Positions 46,164-56,839 of a DNA stretch of 64,000 nt are shown piece after piece. A program made the translations under genes and the position numbers. The notes beneath the pieces are model-generated. The model saw only the letters and a list, made by a program, of their open reading frames with translations. It did no database searches and was not told where the DNA came from. Position 1 is the first letter of the stretch. The number at the start of each line of letters is the position of its first letter. This DNA is from Blastobasis lacticolella (lineage: Eukaryota > Arthropoda > Insecta > Lepidoptera > Blastobasidae), in NCBI GenBank assembly GCA_905147135.1, contig LR990039.1, positions 28,579,708-28,643,707 of the forward strand, read 5' to 3'.

Positions 46164-46329
46164 ATGAATTAAATCACTTTTTGTACACTAGTTCCACTTT
46201 ATTATACAATTTTATTAAATGCAACTTATATATAAAATAATTGCCTGAAGATGAGTAATTCGAAACCGGTTGCAATTTAATAAAATTGTATAATAAAGTG
46301 GAACTAGTGTACAAAAAGTGTTTAATTCA
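46164..46329. mobile_element. Long fold-back, Penelope-like
   Basis: The left arm ATGAATTAAATCACTTTTTG, continuing through ACTAGTTCCACTTTATTATA and CAATTTTATTAAA, is matched by an almost perfect reverse complement ending GTACAAAAAGTGTTTAATTC near 46329. The arms exceed 55 bases with about one indel. The centre (46225-46277) carries the CTGAAGATGAG...CGAAAC text common in Penelope-like retroelements. No reverse transcriptase remains. Confidence 0.6.
46239..46277 (+). ncRNA. Hammerhead-ribozyme-like motif
   Basis: Parts in order: stem I strand AATTGC (46239-46244); core CTGAAGA (46245-46251), which fits C-U-G-A-N-G-A; T; stem II GAG, loop TAA, TTC (46253-46261); GAA (46262-46264); stem III ACC/GGT with no loop (46265-46270); T as cleavage-site nucleotide (46271); stem I strand GCAATT (46272-46277), perfectly complementary to the first. 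Very short stem III is known for hammerheads of Penelope-like elements. The unpaired T at 46252 and the weak stem II (one G-T pair) are departures, so activity is uncertain. Confidence 0.45.
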
Positions 46330-46378
46330 TTTTACATTGAGGTTCTTGGTTTTCAGTGAATGTTGATATAATAGTATG

Positions 46379-46475
46379 TGGTCCGCCTTTACCATGATCC
46401 AGGATTCGGCAGACCAGAAAATCACAGTGAAGCGACTACTATCTGACCTCCGTGATCCTGCTACCAGGGTTTTTC
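46379..46475 (-). mobile_element. SINE family 1 fragment
   Basis: GTCCGCCTTTACCATGATCC, AGGATTCGGCAGACCAG and CTGACCTCCGTGATCCTGCT match the 5'-to-3' order of the 57452 copy. Only the 3' part (far from the tRNA head) is present. Confidence 0.6.
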
Positions 46476-46814
46476 ATCTAATTCTTCATGTACTGGTATA
46501 CAAACAGCTAATAACGTTACACTATCGAGACCATATGGCTTAAATGGGTAATATCGATCCTTTATTAGTAATAGTCTATTTAAAGTTGGATTACCAACAT
46601 TTGGGGTTGAAATACGGAGTTGACCTACATTCCTGTTGTGGATACTGCTGACCCGGCGACCTGGGAATAGCACGGCGACGTCGAAGTTGTTCATTAGCGC
46701 GATTGGAACAAACTATTTAGGAATTCATCGTATATTTACAAGAAAGAGGTGGGTTTGAAGGGAGGGAGGGGTTATTGGCGACAGGATCCCAAGCGAATTA
46801 TATTGTAACTATAC

Positions 46815-47110
46815 TTGAAAACGGGACCACCGGTGGCCGGCTAAGGGGTCAACTCTTGCCCAAAGGTACTGGCCTCGAACACTAGTGCCGCTATGTACCT
46901 ACCAATGACTCTTTTCTAAATAATTGGTATTTGAACACTAGCTCTTACGGTGAGCGAAGGCATCGTGATGAAACCTGCACATTCAGGCGACTGAATGTGT
47001 AACCATTATGCAATCTGGTCAGGTTCGCTCTACTGTAGTTACCTGATCTGCCAAATCCTAGATCAGCGTCACGGCGGACACTGGCCCTTGCGCGCGAGAG
47101 CACTACCGGA
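46815..47110 (+). mobile_element. SINE family 1, diverged
   Basis: Head CACCGGTGGCCGGCTAAGGG retains an A-box-like string. Body: CATCGTGATGAAACCTGCAC, TTCAGGCGACTGAATGTGTA, GATCTGCCAAATCCTAGATC, ending TTGCGCGCGAGAGCAC. The block with the GGTCACGGAGGTCA text is deleted. Confidence 0.6.
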
Positions 47111-47344
47111 ACATATGACCAACTGTACTTGTAAACTGATTTTGTACAGAAATCCTCAAGGAACCTTTTTGTTCGTCTACATAACTCTCTGATTGTCAGT
47201 CTTTTCTGCCCATGAAAAGGTTTTTGTAGCAAAAGCATCAAGTTACAAATACCGCGGACAGATTTTTGATATTATGGCAATACTAAGGGCGTAAACCAAG
47301 CTGATGAGTGGATTTAGACAAAAACTGAATTTGGCATAATTGGT

Positions 47345-47545
47345 AAATAAATACAGCTGCCATTATGACCTCCGCGGCCCTGTTAACAGAGGAACTTGTC
47401 CAAATCGGATCACGGTTACACATTCAGCTGCCTGTGGTCATCTAATGTAGACAATTCATAGCGTAACACAGAAAAAGTCGTTGCTACATGGCAGTACTGG
47501 CCATCGTACTCCCGCTACGAGGCCGCCCGCTAGGCATTACGCTAC
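47345..47545 (-). mobile_element. SINE family 1, degraded
   Basis: ATGACCTCCGCGGCCCTGTT, GGATCACGGTTACACATTCA and a head region GCTACGAGGCCGCCCGC correspond to the shared body and the A-box side of the tRNA part on the minus strand. B-box text is eroded. Confidence 0.45.
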
Positions 47546-47927
47546 CGACATTCTCGGAATAGATATACCATACATTGATGGTAATGCTCTACCTGTAGGA
47601 CTTAAAATAATTGAGAGATTAAGATTTTTAAAAGTAAGCTCCTCTTGTAGGATAAATGTTATTATTCTATAAATTAATGCCTCGATAATTAATGTAAATG
47701 ATTCCATTGACTACCGACTTATAATGTAATATTTGATTTGCTTTATTTTAATTTATAATTTTTATTGTGCTTTTAAAATCAAATTTAATTTCTTTGACAT
47801 TTTATTTTATATTACTTTCTATCTAAAGTAGACTGGGTAAGTATGTAGGGGAAGTGGACTATGACCAAATAGCAACATCGGTATAGTATTTACATTTAGC
47901 ATCCTCAAATACATCCTTGTTGAGAAG

Positions 47928-48375
47928 GGCATCAAAATCAGACCGGCATGCGGCAGTTCTTAAAAAGAAACATTTATTTACTTGTCACATTTTGTATAGA
48001 AAGTGTCAATGGAGGTATCGTTACAGTATATGGGTTGAACACCGTCAACTCTATTCTTATACTGCATGACATCAAAATCGGTCCCGGCAGTTTCGAGAAG
48101 AAAGCATTTATTTGTCATATGTTTGTATGGCAAATTCCGTATACTTTGGACCAGCAGTGACATGGTTACGAAGTATAGGTTGACCACCTTCAGCTATGTT
48201 CTTATGCCGCACGACCTCAAAATCGGTCCCGGCAGTTTCGAGAAAAGAAGCATTCTTTTGTCACATTTGTTTAACAAGTAACGAATTATTTGCACCAGCA
48301 GCGACATGGTTACGAAGTATAGGTTGAGCACCTTCAACTATGTTCTAATGTCACACGACATCAAATTCTGAAAGG
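47928..48375. repeat. Tandem repeat, three units of about 142 bp
   Basis: The string CATCAAAATCGGTCCCGGC (or close variant) recurs at about 47930, 48069 and 48212, with a decayed copy at 48359. AAAGCATTTATTTGTCA, GACATGGTTACGAAGTATAG and ACCTTCAACTATGTTCTA recur in the same order. Several short open frames here are by-products. Confidence 0.7.
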
Positions 48376-48716
48376 TTTAAAAGAGGCAACGCATAGATAA
48401 AAATTACCAATGACGATTAACGACTTCTATATACTATGCATGACGGTAGCTAACATTGCAATCTATTTTCGGCGACGTATAAACTAACCGATGTGCAATT
48501 ATTTACTGCCGAATTGCAAACTGTTTAGTTACGCCAGCGCTTGTTAGGAAAACAATTGTCACTCGTTAGCTTTGTCACTCGGAGTGCCTGTTCAGGCGTT
48601 ACAGCGTGCATTTGGCACCACACGCCTTTTAGAGCAAAAAGCTACTACACCGTTTGCATTGTCGTCACTACACCATCATCACTTGGTGTAAAATGGATTT
48701 CCTAGAAATTATGCTA

Positions 48717-49035
48717 AACTGAACACCTCTCGAGCATAAACCAATAAAGTAATTATTGCATTTTATTCTTCATACTTAAAATTTACATGGATATGCTCAC
48801 AAAACTTTCAATTTGCCTGTATTTTACAAAAAAAAGAAGTATTAATAAAATTAATTTTTAGATTTCTAATACATAACTATACGCTGTGGGTCTCCGATAC
48901 AGTAAAAAGGAACCCTAATGTAAGCTTCGCCGTCTCTCTGTATGTCTGTCGCTGGGCTGCTTATTTGGGTCTGTAATGTTTATTATTATAGACTTTTTAC
49001 TTTCGTTACCCATACATATCACTGCCCATAACAGT
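48717..49035. repeat. 319-bp dispersed repeat, copy 1
   Basis: This segment is about 95 percent identical by eye to 53908-54227, same orientation: CGAGCATAAACCAATAAAGT, ATACGCTGTGGGTCTCCG, CTAATGTAAGCTTCGCCG and CATAACAG are common. The text around GGAACCCTAATG, CTCTCTGTATGTCTGTC is like a widespread lepidopteran repeat. It is followed by an RTE-like tail in reverse (49036-49120: CCACTGCAGGACTTAGGGC). Confidence 0.75.
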
Positions 49036-49740
49036 CCACTGCAGGACTTAGGGCTTCTCCCACGAAAGGGGAGGTTATTGCCATAATGTCCACGCTTGGC
49101 GGGCGTTTTCCAGATCGCAGTGTTGTTACTTGCTTTGCAACATAGATTTGCATTATAACTTATGTTTTAAATAAGGTAAAGGGTCACCATGCAAATCCGA
49201 CTTTTTTCGGCGTTTTGTTTATTTTTCCTCGATCGTAAAAACAATACATAACAGCATCAAAGTTTGTATTTACAGAGACATGTCTAGCCACGTGCGAATT
49301 ACGGATCGCTTCTATATAAAAACCTTTGGGCGAGCATTGACCTAGATACGACTGGCTGCCGACCGCTGCATCAGCGAAAACGCATAAAGGCGCAATGAAT
49401 ACGTGTTTGCGAAATTCGCTATAGATCCTACCTCGATCATTGTCACATCTATTTTTAGTTCATTATTTATTAATTGCAACCTATTTATTAAATTTTTAAT
49501 TTCATTTCCTCGTTTTTTACGTCCTTCGGCTGTAGCCTTCGTATTTTGCGTACGTCTGCTAATATGGATGCTTATAAGAGGACTTTTTCATACGATACTT
49601 TTTCATGTAATTTGTTATCCGAATATATAAATTGAATTTGAACACATTATAAAGTTACAAATGCACTCAAACTCACGTACTAAAGTTTGGAATCACATGT
49701 TGCTCTGGCATAACGTATTGTTATGTTCTTTAATAATTAT

Positions 49741-49796
49741 CCGGAATAGTACGGAACCCGTCGTACCCGTCTCCGACTCGCACTCGCCCGGTTTTT
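49741..49796. mobile_element. Terminal fragment of a dispersed repeat
   Basis: GTACGGAACCCGTCGTACCC, then TCCGACTCGCACTCGCCCGG and TTTTTGG resemble the ending of a very common lepidopteran repeat (GTCCGACTCGCACTTGGCCGG). Only the end is preserved. Confidence 0.4.
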
Positions 49797-49977
49797 GGTA
49801 AATCACGTAATATCGCCAATAAACTGAAAATTATCACGACCAATAAAAACTTTACGTTCTCGAGTTAAATCGCTAGCCCTTAAAATTACTCGAGTTCTGG
49901 TTCGTTAGTTTTAATGGCTTTCAAGGGTACCAAAGTTCCGGACGTTTGGTTATAACAATAATAAAAAGAAAACAAAA

Positions 49978-50110
49978 AGTTTGGGCGTCGCATTCGAGGT
50001 TTACGACTCGCGCTGGCCCAGTTCCGGAGAACTCGGCAGCCAGCTGCGGCGCTTCGTGGCCATGCTTGCAATGCGCATTGGGACTTACTGGATACAGACA
50101 CTGTCTATAG
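49978..50110 (+). other. GC3-rich open segment of unknown nature
   Basis: A plus frame reads VAFEVYDSRWPSSGELGS and continues LRRFVAMLAMRIGTYW. The third positions are G/C-rich against an AT-rich background, as in exons A and B. I could not find a good acceptor at its start (it follows AAAAAGTTTGGG) or a clear donor, and the minus strand is also open. It may be an exon piece, or a GC-rich repeat. Confidence 0.2.
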
Positions 50111-50582
50111 AGAAATACACTTGGACGATTATATACTTAACGTGCGCGCCGCCGCCGCCGACGACGACGACTATTTGAAATTCGCGCGCCTAACATGGTT
50201 ATAGTAGGAGGAAGTAGGAAGCGGGGGCAAAAGGTACATGGTTAACTAGACCCTTCTTAATGTTTTCATTCTTTAAGAAAAGCCACAAAAAAAAAGTGGA
50301 GTTAGCGAAGCCTCGACAGAGTGACTTCATTATGACGGAGAGAAAGGAGCTGTTCAATGCCGGGTCTTACTGTGCCTTGTCTGAGCCTCTCTTAATATTA
50401 TTGTTGAAAGAAACCATCTGATGAAGTCTACGCTCCGACCAAATCCACTCCAAATCATAACGGGCACCGAAAAGTTCCAACGCCTTTTCTAGCACCTCTT
50501 GCACTTGATAATCGCGATTAACATTGTCTTATAGGCTCGGGCTCCACTCATGCAGTGCAGTGCACTGCGCGGCGCACCGCAC

Positions 50583-50606
50583 CATAGCCTCCTGAAGGAG
50601 GCTATG
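50583..50606. repeat. Perfect 10-bp palindrome in a GC-rich fold-back
   Basis: CATAGCCTCC, TGAA, GGAGGCTATG. Outside it, CTGCGCGGCGCACCGCACC pairs partially with GACCGCACGGTGCCGCGTCA, so about 50510-50660 is probably one small fold-back element with a GNRA-like (TGAA) loop. Confidence 0.55.
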
Positions 50607-50668
50607 ACCGCACGGTGCCGCGTCACGGTGACAACAAAGTAAACGGTGGTGTTATTCTGGTTTTTCAA

Positions 50669-50733
50669 GTTAGGCAACGTTCGCACGAGAGATTTACGAA
50701 ATATTGTGAGTTAGGCAACGTTTGCACGAGAGC
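50669..50733. repeat. 41-bp direct duplication
   Basis: GTTAGGCAACGTTCGCACGA and, 41 bases later, GTTAGGCAACGTTTGCACGA. The second copy continues GAGCTTTTTCGACGCTTTTA. Confidence 0.65.
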
Positions 50734-51989
50734 TTTTTCGACGCTTTTACGCGCGTTATTTTAAACGACTCGCATGATTATTGACCATATGTTTTCGACT
50801 GTCTGATCACACACAGGAGTAAAAAGTGTCTGGAGATTTTTTATCTCCAGTCACTTTGCAACCAAGAATCTGTCTCAAATGCAACCAAGAGAAACGTACG
50901 AAAACGATGTCATGCATTTTAGATTAAAACGCTGAAAGTGCCGGCCAGAAAAATATTATGCAATTTTCAGAGACAGGTTCTATTATTTCTTACTATGGTG
51001 CCAAACCAGTACGCCCACCACCACCACTATGTACCACCGGGCGTACAGTAGGTACTAAGTATCGCTTTTCTAAAAGCCAATAACAATCGACCGTCGGACG
51101 TGCGGATTTGACGTCACAGTAAACAATGTTAAGAACTGTTTTCTCTATTGGAAACTAATAATTTTGTTCTAGCCGACACTTAAATTTTTGATCCAAAAAT
51201 GTATGAAACGCGAATGTTGCTTTTTTTTAACTAAAAAGTATAACAAAAGAAATAAGTCAAGAAATTGGACCACCTCCATCTTTCGAGAATACTATACTAT
51301 AACTGATACTTTTTACCCGACTACGATGGAGCTAAAGGAGGGTAATGAAGTTAACATGTATGTAAAGTTGATAAACGTGGAAGAATCGACAGAGATTTGT
51401 CAGGACCATAGCAAGTGGAACAATGTCGTCACTACCTACTCTTGCGGGAGAAAGGGGTTTGTATGTATGTATGTGGATATGAATGTTTGTATTGATTTTA
51501 ATTCTAGCTCAAAAACTACTTGGCCGATTTTTGTTAAAAGCGTATTGATTGTCCGATGGTTACAGGCTCTATGATAAAACCTTCAATATATTATCTTGAG
51601 GATATAAGAACATAAAAACTTCAAAAATTTTCAATTTAGAAGATTGATTCGGTCATGTTGGGAATTTTTATTCACATTGGTTGATTCTATTGTGGGATAT
51701 ACCGCACTGCTTAAAGTTGTCCTCAACTGGTTGAAGACATGATTTTGGGACAATATTACGACAAAATGTTTTAAAACGTAGTTATTTCTGTCCTCTACGA
51801 ATGTTTACTTAAACTGAGTGTATACCACGGTGGCTCATTCAAAATTATAACTACAAAGTATAACATCAGTAGTAAGTATAAAGAGAGTGTATAAAACTTA
51901 AATAACTCGGAAACCATTACTCTTAGAAAACTAGATCCTAAAAAGAAATGATAGTGCCCATCGATATCTATAAGTATTTGCTGTTATGG

Positions 51990-52315
51990 AACAAGCGTTT
52001 TTAGGCCAATAGTTTCAGAGTTATTACAGGTTTAAGATTGACAGCTGTCAACCGAAATGAAGATCTCGACTATCATTTCTCTTCAGGAACTAGTGTTCAA
52101 GGAGCGATAGTTTCAGAGTTATTACAGTATTAAGTTTGACAGCTATCATCCGGAATGTAGATCTCGACGAGTATTATCATTTCTCTTTAGGAACTAGTAT
52201 TCTAGCACCAATAGTTTCAGAGTTATTACAGTTTTAAATTTGACAGGTGCCATCTAAAATGTAGATTTCTACGAGTACCAGCATTTCTTTTTAGAAACTA
52301 GTGTTCTAGAACCAA
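51990..52315. repeat. Tandem repeat, three units of about 100 bp
   Basis: ATAGTTTCAGAGTTATTACAG occurs near 52010, 52106 and 52210, each followed by a TTTGACAGCT-type piece, GTAGATCTCGACGAG-type text, CATTTCTCTT and GGAACTAGTGTTC. A weaker fourth unit lies at 51900-51985. Confidence 0.7.
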
Positions 52316-52599
52316 ACATGCCTTATTTATAATTCGGGATGAACTGAGAAGAGAATGACGACAGGATCACGAAAGCGAAACAATTACGATAATGTTAAAG
52401 AATCAGAAAAAGGAGAGGGGATTACGCATCAGCGGTCAAACTTTCTTTGACAAGGTCGGTTTCCTATTTCATTCACACGCGTTGTATCTGTACTAAAAAA
52501 AGTAGACAGATATATGTGTGTGAACTGTGTCACATAAAGAGGAAAGATTCGAACTGTTAAAAATTGGTAAAAAGAAACAGTCAGATGTGACGTTTCATG

Positions 52600-52830
52600 T
52601 TGACATCTACTGACATCGCACCGCACGCTGCACGATGGTGCCAAATTGAAAAACGTAGACAAAATTCACACAGAACTGGATTGCGGGTTTTGCCCCATCA
52701 TGCAGTGCGCCGCGCGGCACGCTGCACAGTGGGTCATTTCGCCATCTGTCAATGTACTTGCATACAAATTGCTCGGCGTGTAACAAGTTTTGCCACATCG
52801 TGCAGTGCACTGCGCAGCGCACTGCGTGAG
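52600..52830. repeat. GC-rich repeat cluster with GCAGTGC motif
   Basis: ATCATGCAGTGCGCCGCGC (52698), ATCGTGCAGTGCACTGCGC (52797) and the reverse-type GCACGCTGCACGATGG (52622) occur within 230 bases. ATGCAGTGCAGTGCACTGCG at about 50551 is a related site 2 kb away. The arrangement suggests inverted arms of small elements. The overlapping open frames on both strands show no domain. Confidence 0.45.
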
Positions 52831-52984
52831 TGTGTCTTCAAGATTACTGGCGGAGTCGCTGGAGGAGCTACAACAGTTGCTGGCCTGCCTAGTAACGGCC
52901 TAGTAGCATAGCTCAAGACCTCACGTCACTCATACCAAAAGGCAAAAGTTTACAACCAATGCGCACTGCTTGAATAAAAACAAT

Positions 52985-53030
52985 TTTTTTTTTATGTTAT
53001 CTGGCAGACAAACAGGCATGCGGGCCACCT
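52985..53030 (-). mobile_element. LINE 3' terminus (jockey/CR1-like), truncated
   Basis: TTTATGTTATCTGGCAGACA and GGCATGCGGGCCACCTG match the reverse of the 5795 end. Sequence continuity stops at about 53030. Confidence 0.5.
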
Positions 53031-53214
53031 GAAAAACGATAAAACGAAGCTGAAGAATTTTGCCACCGCTACCATCATTTTACTCAGCGCGCACGTTGAG
53101 AGTCAACGGCTTATGCGAGGATGCTGGAGACTAGGCGAGTTGAAGGAAGAAGAATAGAAATGACCCTGATAGAAGCCGCTGACCGTTATGATGACGCTTG
53201 AGATCCATCTTTAG

Positions 53215-53330
53215 ATACACAAGTAGGCTGTTCCTAGACAGGCATGCTCCATCATCGGCCGCATCGTCACTTACCACCAGGTGAGGTGACAGTCAAATGC
53301 CTGGCTAGTCAAATAATAAAATAAACTAAG
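53215..53330 (+). mobile_element. LINE 3' UTR fragment
   Basis: CATCGGCCGCATCGTCACTT, ACCACCAGGTGAGGTGACAG and an A/T-rich end AATAATAAAATAAA. The text CCGCATCGTC.CTTA also appears in the 5405-5795 element near 5500, so the two are related. Confidence 0.5.
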
Positions 53331-53907
53331 TATAATCTATATTCTCGTAACAACTTAAGAATTTCAAGGATCACCTCATGTGATAGATAAATAAAATGCG
53401 ATGTAGGTCGATGTAGTGTACCACAGCAATTTTTTAGAGATATAATAGAGAAGTATAATCTCATGCAACTTGCTCGCGAAATCGTACCTACTTTTAACAA
53501 GTTCCTTCTTATTAAAATCAGGATTTTTTGGACAGACTTTAAATCAACTGTCAAATTACTGTTCGAATTTTAATTAGGAAAGCAAGTTTGTTTGCTTGGG
53601 TGGAGGTTATACAGGGTGGCAGAAGAACCATTGACGTCTACAAATTAAAATTAGATCCCTCTTGTCGTGAATCACCCCCATATATGTTATCCGATTGTTC
53701 ATAGTTTTCGAGTTATGAATTTTTTTCTGAATTATTCAAAACTTTCAACCTGACCAACTTAAAAAATTTCTAAGAAAAGAAGTAGGATACTTTTTCGAAT
53801 GTTTTTTTCAGCCTCGTAACTTTGGGAAAAGTAATAATTAAATAAATACTGCATAAATTAAATTGTAAATACTGTATGCTACTATGCACAAGTATAAGGC
53901 AAGGTCG

Positions 53908-54227
53908 AACTGAACACCTGTCGAGCATAAACCAATAAAGTAATTATTGCATTTTATTCTTCATACTTAAAATTTACATGGATATGCTTTCAAAACTTTC
54001 AATTTGCCTGGATTTTACCAAAAGAAGAAGTATTAATAAAATTAATTTTTAGATTTCTAATACATAACTATACGCTGTGGGTCTCCGAAACGGTAAAAAA
54101 GGGAACCCTAATGTAAGCTTCGCCGTCTCTCTGTATGTCTGTCACTGGGCTGCTTATTTGGGCCCGTAATGTTTATTATTATAGACTTTTTACTTTCGTT
54201 ACCTATACAGATCACTGCCCATAACAG
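53908..54227. repeat. 320-bp dispersed repeat, copy 2
   Basis: Same-orientation partner of 48717-49035. Differences are scattered substitutions (CTCTCG against CTGTCG, GATACAG against GAAACGG) and a few single-base indels. Sequence beyond CATAACAG differs between the copies, so that is a true border. Confidence 0.75.
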
Positions 54228-54538
54228 AGTCGAGCACAAGGGATTTTAAAGTACCCACCCCCAAATCGGCTTAAAACCTTAATGTGTTTTGGACTTGACC
54301 TTTGCGGTGCGATATTTTAATCGGAAATAATACGGCAGCCGCAGGGTCTACTAGATTATCTACAAAAGAATAATTTAGATTTAAGAGCAAGGCCTTGAAT
54401 TTTGTTCCGATGACACTGACAGTTTCCACGAATCCTGTTGGCTTCTACCACAATTAATATTACCAATGTTACCCGAATAGGAAGTGTTAGCTACCACGTA
54501 TCGCGCAAAGGAAAATTTAATTTTAGAAAATAATAATA

Positions 54539-54805
54539 ATGAGTAAGGAAAACAAGGGAAAGAGTAAAGATAAACTATCACAAAATGAAGTTCAATATAG
54601 GAGTAAGAGCACCGATCAGCAAGCGGAGGCTATGATAGCGGAGAGGGCCACCTGGCAGAGTCCCAGGAAGAGCAACGTGAAAGAGGAGGGCTTCTACAAG
54701 TTCAAGGCGATGATGGCGCGGAACGTGACATCACAAGAGGATTCGCCGGGGAGGGTGGCGAAGCGCGGCAAGAAGCAGCCGAAGACCCGGGGGCCCCCGA
54801 AGTAA
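54539..54805 (+). CDS. Small basic protein or terminal exon, unknown
   Basis: An ATG at 54539 opens an 88-codon frame to TAA at 54803-54805. It begins MSKENKGKSKDKLSQNEVQ, has a middle with AEAMIAERATWQSPRKSN and EEGFYKFKAMMARNV, and ends VAKRGKKQPKTRGPPK. It is Lys/Arg/Ser-rich and very basic, with an SPRK phosphorylation-type site and a nuclear-localisation-like KRGKKQPK. The second two thirds have strongly GC-rich third positions, like exons A and B, supporting real coding. A splice-acceptor-like TTTAATTTTAG lies at 54516-54526, so the ATG could be near the start of a spliced exon; an alternative acceptor is TTCAATATAG at 54600. Neither fits directly onto exon B by phase at 54600. No homologue is recognised. 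Confidence 0.5.
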   Translation: MSKENKGKSKDKLSQNEVQYRSKSTDQQAEAMIAERATWQSPRKSNVKEEGFYKFKAMMARNVTSQEDSPGRVAKRGKKQPKTRGPPK

Positions 54806-54907
54806 TCTTCATCCATCAACCCGCGGCGCCGTACGAGCATGCGGCCCTGAGCGACGCCTCTTCGACAAAATCACCTATAAAACAAACATATATTGTTCCT
54901 GTATTTG

Positions 54908-54913
54908 AATAAA
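54908..54913 (+). terminator. Polyadenylation signal AATAAA
   Basis: AATAAA stands about 103 bases after the stop of the 88-codon ORF, in TATTTGAATAAATGATC. The position suits the 3' UTR of that gene. AATAAA also occurs often by chance in this AT-rich DNA. Confidence 0.4.
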
Positions 54914-54919
54914 TGATCT

Positions 54920-56838
54920 ACCGTAAGTCATATTATTCCGAAACAACATGGCGGTGGTAATTGTATTATGTAACCCTCTAGTGAAAGCCTTTGAATATTC
55001 CAAGCCCAGTTATTCGTGTCGGGGGAAATGCATTTAAAATGGTACCCTTCTAAAATTTCACACCAACTGACATCGGCATTGTGCTCATGCCTTATTCTTT
55101 ACCCTCTTTATTTTTCACTCGGGAGCTTGTCATATCTGAGCGAGGCGTTATATTTGATTCCACTGTTGTTGTCTGTTCATGAAACACTGTTTCTCCGTCT
55201 AGCTTAAAACAGTAATTTCTTTCCTCATTCTGCGTGGATATGGGTTTCCGAACAGCCAACGTTTCTGTGTAGAACTGCAACTAAATTGTTCTAACTACGG
55301 ATTTATTGCACAAAAAATACCCCACGTGCTCCGAGGTGAGCTAAACTAACAACGGCGGCGTCAGCGCTTTTGTTTGCAGAGCGCAGCGTGATGTATGGAG
55401 ATATATACGTCAGGTGCTACAGGCGCGCACCTGCGTGACCCCTGCACGGGTTTTATTGAAAACCCCTGTCCGAGCATCTCGATTTATTGAGGCCGCTTGA
55501 TAAAAACATTGCGGGAAAACGGGCACACCTATGCGCGCCCATATTATTAAATTACAAACGAAATTGATGCATGAAATGGGACACAAAAGTTAATTTGCAG
55601 TCCAGCCTACCGTTGTATTTTCATTTCAGTTTGTTTCTGTGGAATGTTTCTTTTTATATTTTTAACGTTTTATTCAGATAAACAATACAATAAATATTAT
55701 GTAGGAGACTCAATTGGCGCTACTTATCTATAATTTCGAAAATGCCTATCTACAGAAACGTAGCAGTCGCTACGAGGCGTGTAATAAGAGGACTGTATAT
55801 CGACAAAAACTAGAACTTGCGGGCCAAAAACTAGAAAAGTAAAATAGGTACTCATACATTCTGAAACTACTTACTTTCAGTATCATTAATTAACATTAAT
55901 ATGTTGGTAAAATAGAGTTCTAATAAATATTTACTTTAAGTGTTTATATGGAGCTGCCTTTCTAGATAGGCTTAGTTATGTATCTGGGCTTCCCAGTGTT
56001 GGCACGCAGTATTGCATTTAAAGTTCCCAGAGTGACACGCAACCGCGCACCCGCCTATGACATGACTCATAAAATGGCTTCGTTTTTCCATTATACAGCT
56101 TAATCAGCTTAATTGTGGCTTGAATAATAAATACTAATCGAACTTGAACAGTATGTGCTAGCGTAGCAATTAGTAGTCAATATTAAACGAAAATTGTGAA
56201 CGCATAATATCAGTCTTGAAAGGGTTGATATTAATTGGCCTCCCTTTGCGTGATCTACCGCTTGTAAAAAATAATTTAATTGACATAAGGCCAACTGCCA
56301 CGTTTCATAAAGGCATGTTTTTATATCAATTGTGTATTTTATATGTATAACAATTGTGTATCAATTTTGACATGTTACAATGGTTAACAATAAACAAAAA
56401 AAAAGGACTGTGCATCTTCATAGGGTTCATCCTCACATCTTGAAACCAAATAGGTCGTGAACACTGCGGTTCCAAAGGAACTTTCACCCTCGAGCTCTAA
56501 GGTTGTGGAATGAACCCCTGGACTGATCAAAATAGACTTCTTCAAAAGGGGTGAAAGCGTTTTTTCATCCAACTTTAAGCACATCATCCAAGATTATACA
56601 TACGCTAGCTTTTTACTTCACTATTACGCACTTGTGTTTTATGAGATCCTCATTTAGGTTAAGTTTGTATCACACTGTAAGTACCTAGTGTACGGAGACC
56701 AAACATTTTTAATTTTTTCGTTATACTCATATAATACCGTTTTTTTAGGACCACCAAAGAGTTTTATCAATAAAAAGTTATTATGCGGCTGAAAATAGTA
56801 TATAGGTACAGATTTCCTTAAATACATAAATTGTACTT
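54920..56838. other. Non-coding stretch
   Basis: 55340-55490 is unusually GC-rich (CAGGCGCGCACCTGCGTGAC) and is preceded by an acceptor-like TTTTGTTTGCAG, but no frame stays open long enough to call an exon. The rest is AT-rich without recognised features. Confidence 0.4.
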
Positions 56839-56839
56839 T

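Noticed and set aside
49310..49420. TATATAAAA motif with a downstream ATG as a promoter and gene start
   Set aside because: The ATG opens only nine codons, and no initiator or exon signals follow. TATA-like strings are expected by chance in AT-rich DNA.
51188..51574. 128-codon open frame
   Set aside because: Its 3' part contains text typical of dispersed repeats (AAACTACTTGGCCGATTTT), and there is no known domain.
52607..52911. Opposite-strand open frames of 71 and 104 codons
   Set aside because: Both come from the same GC-rich palindromic repeats. Their residues are simple translations of the GCAGTGC motif.
54600..54805. Direct splicing of exon B (37407) to an exon starting at 54601
   Set aside because: Exon B ends in phase 1, while an exon from 54601 in the 88-codon frame needs phase 2, so a direct join would shift the frame. 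An extra exon would be required.
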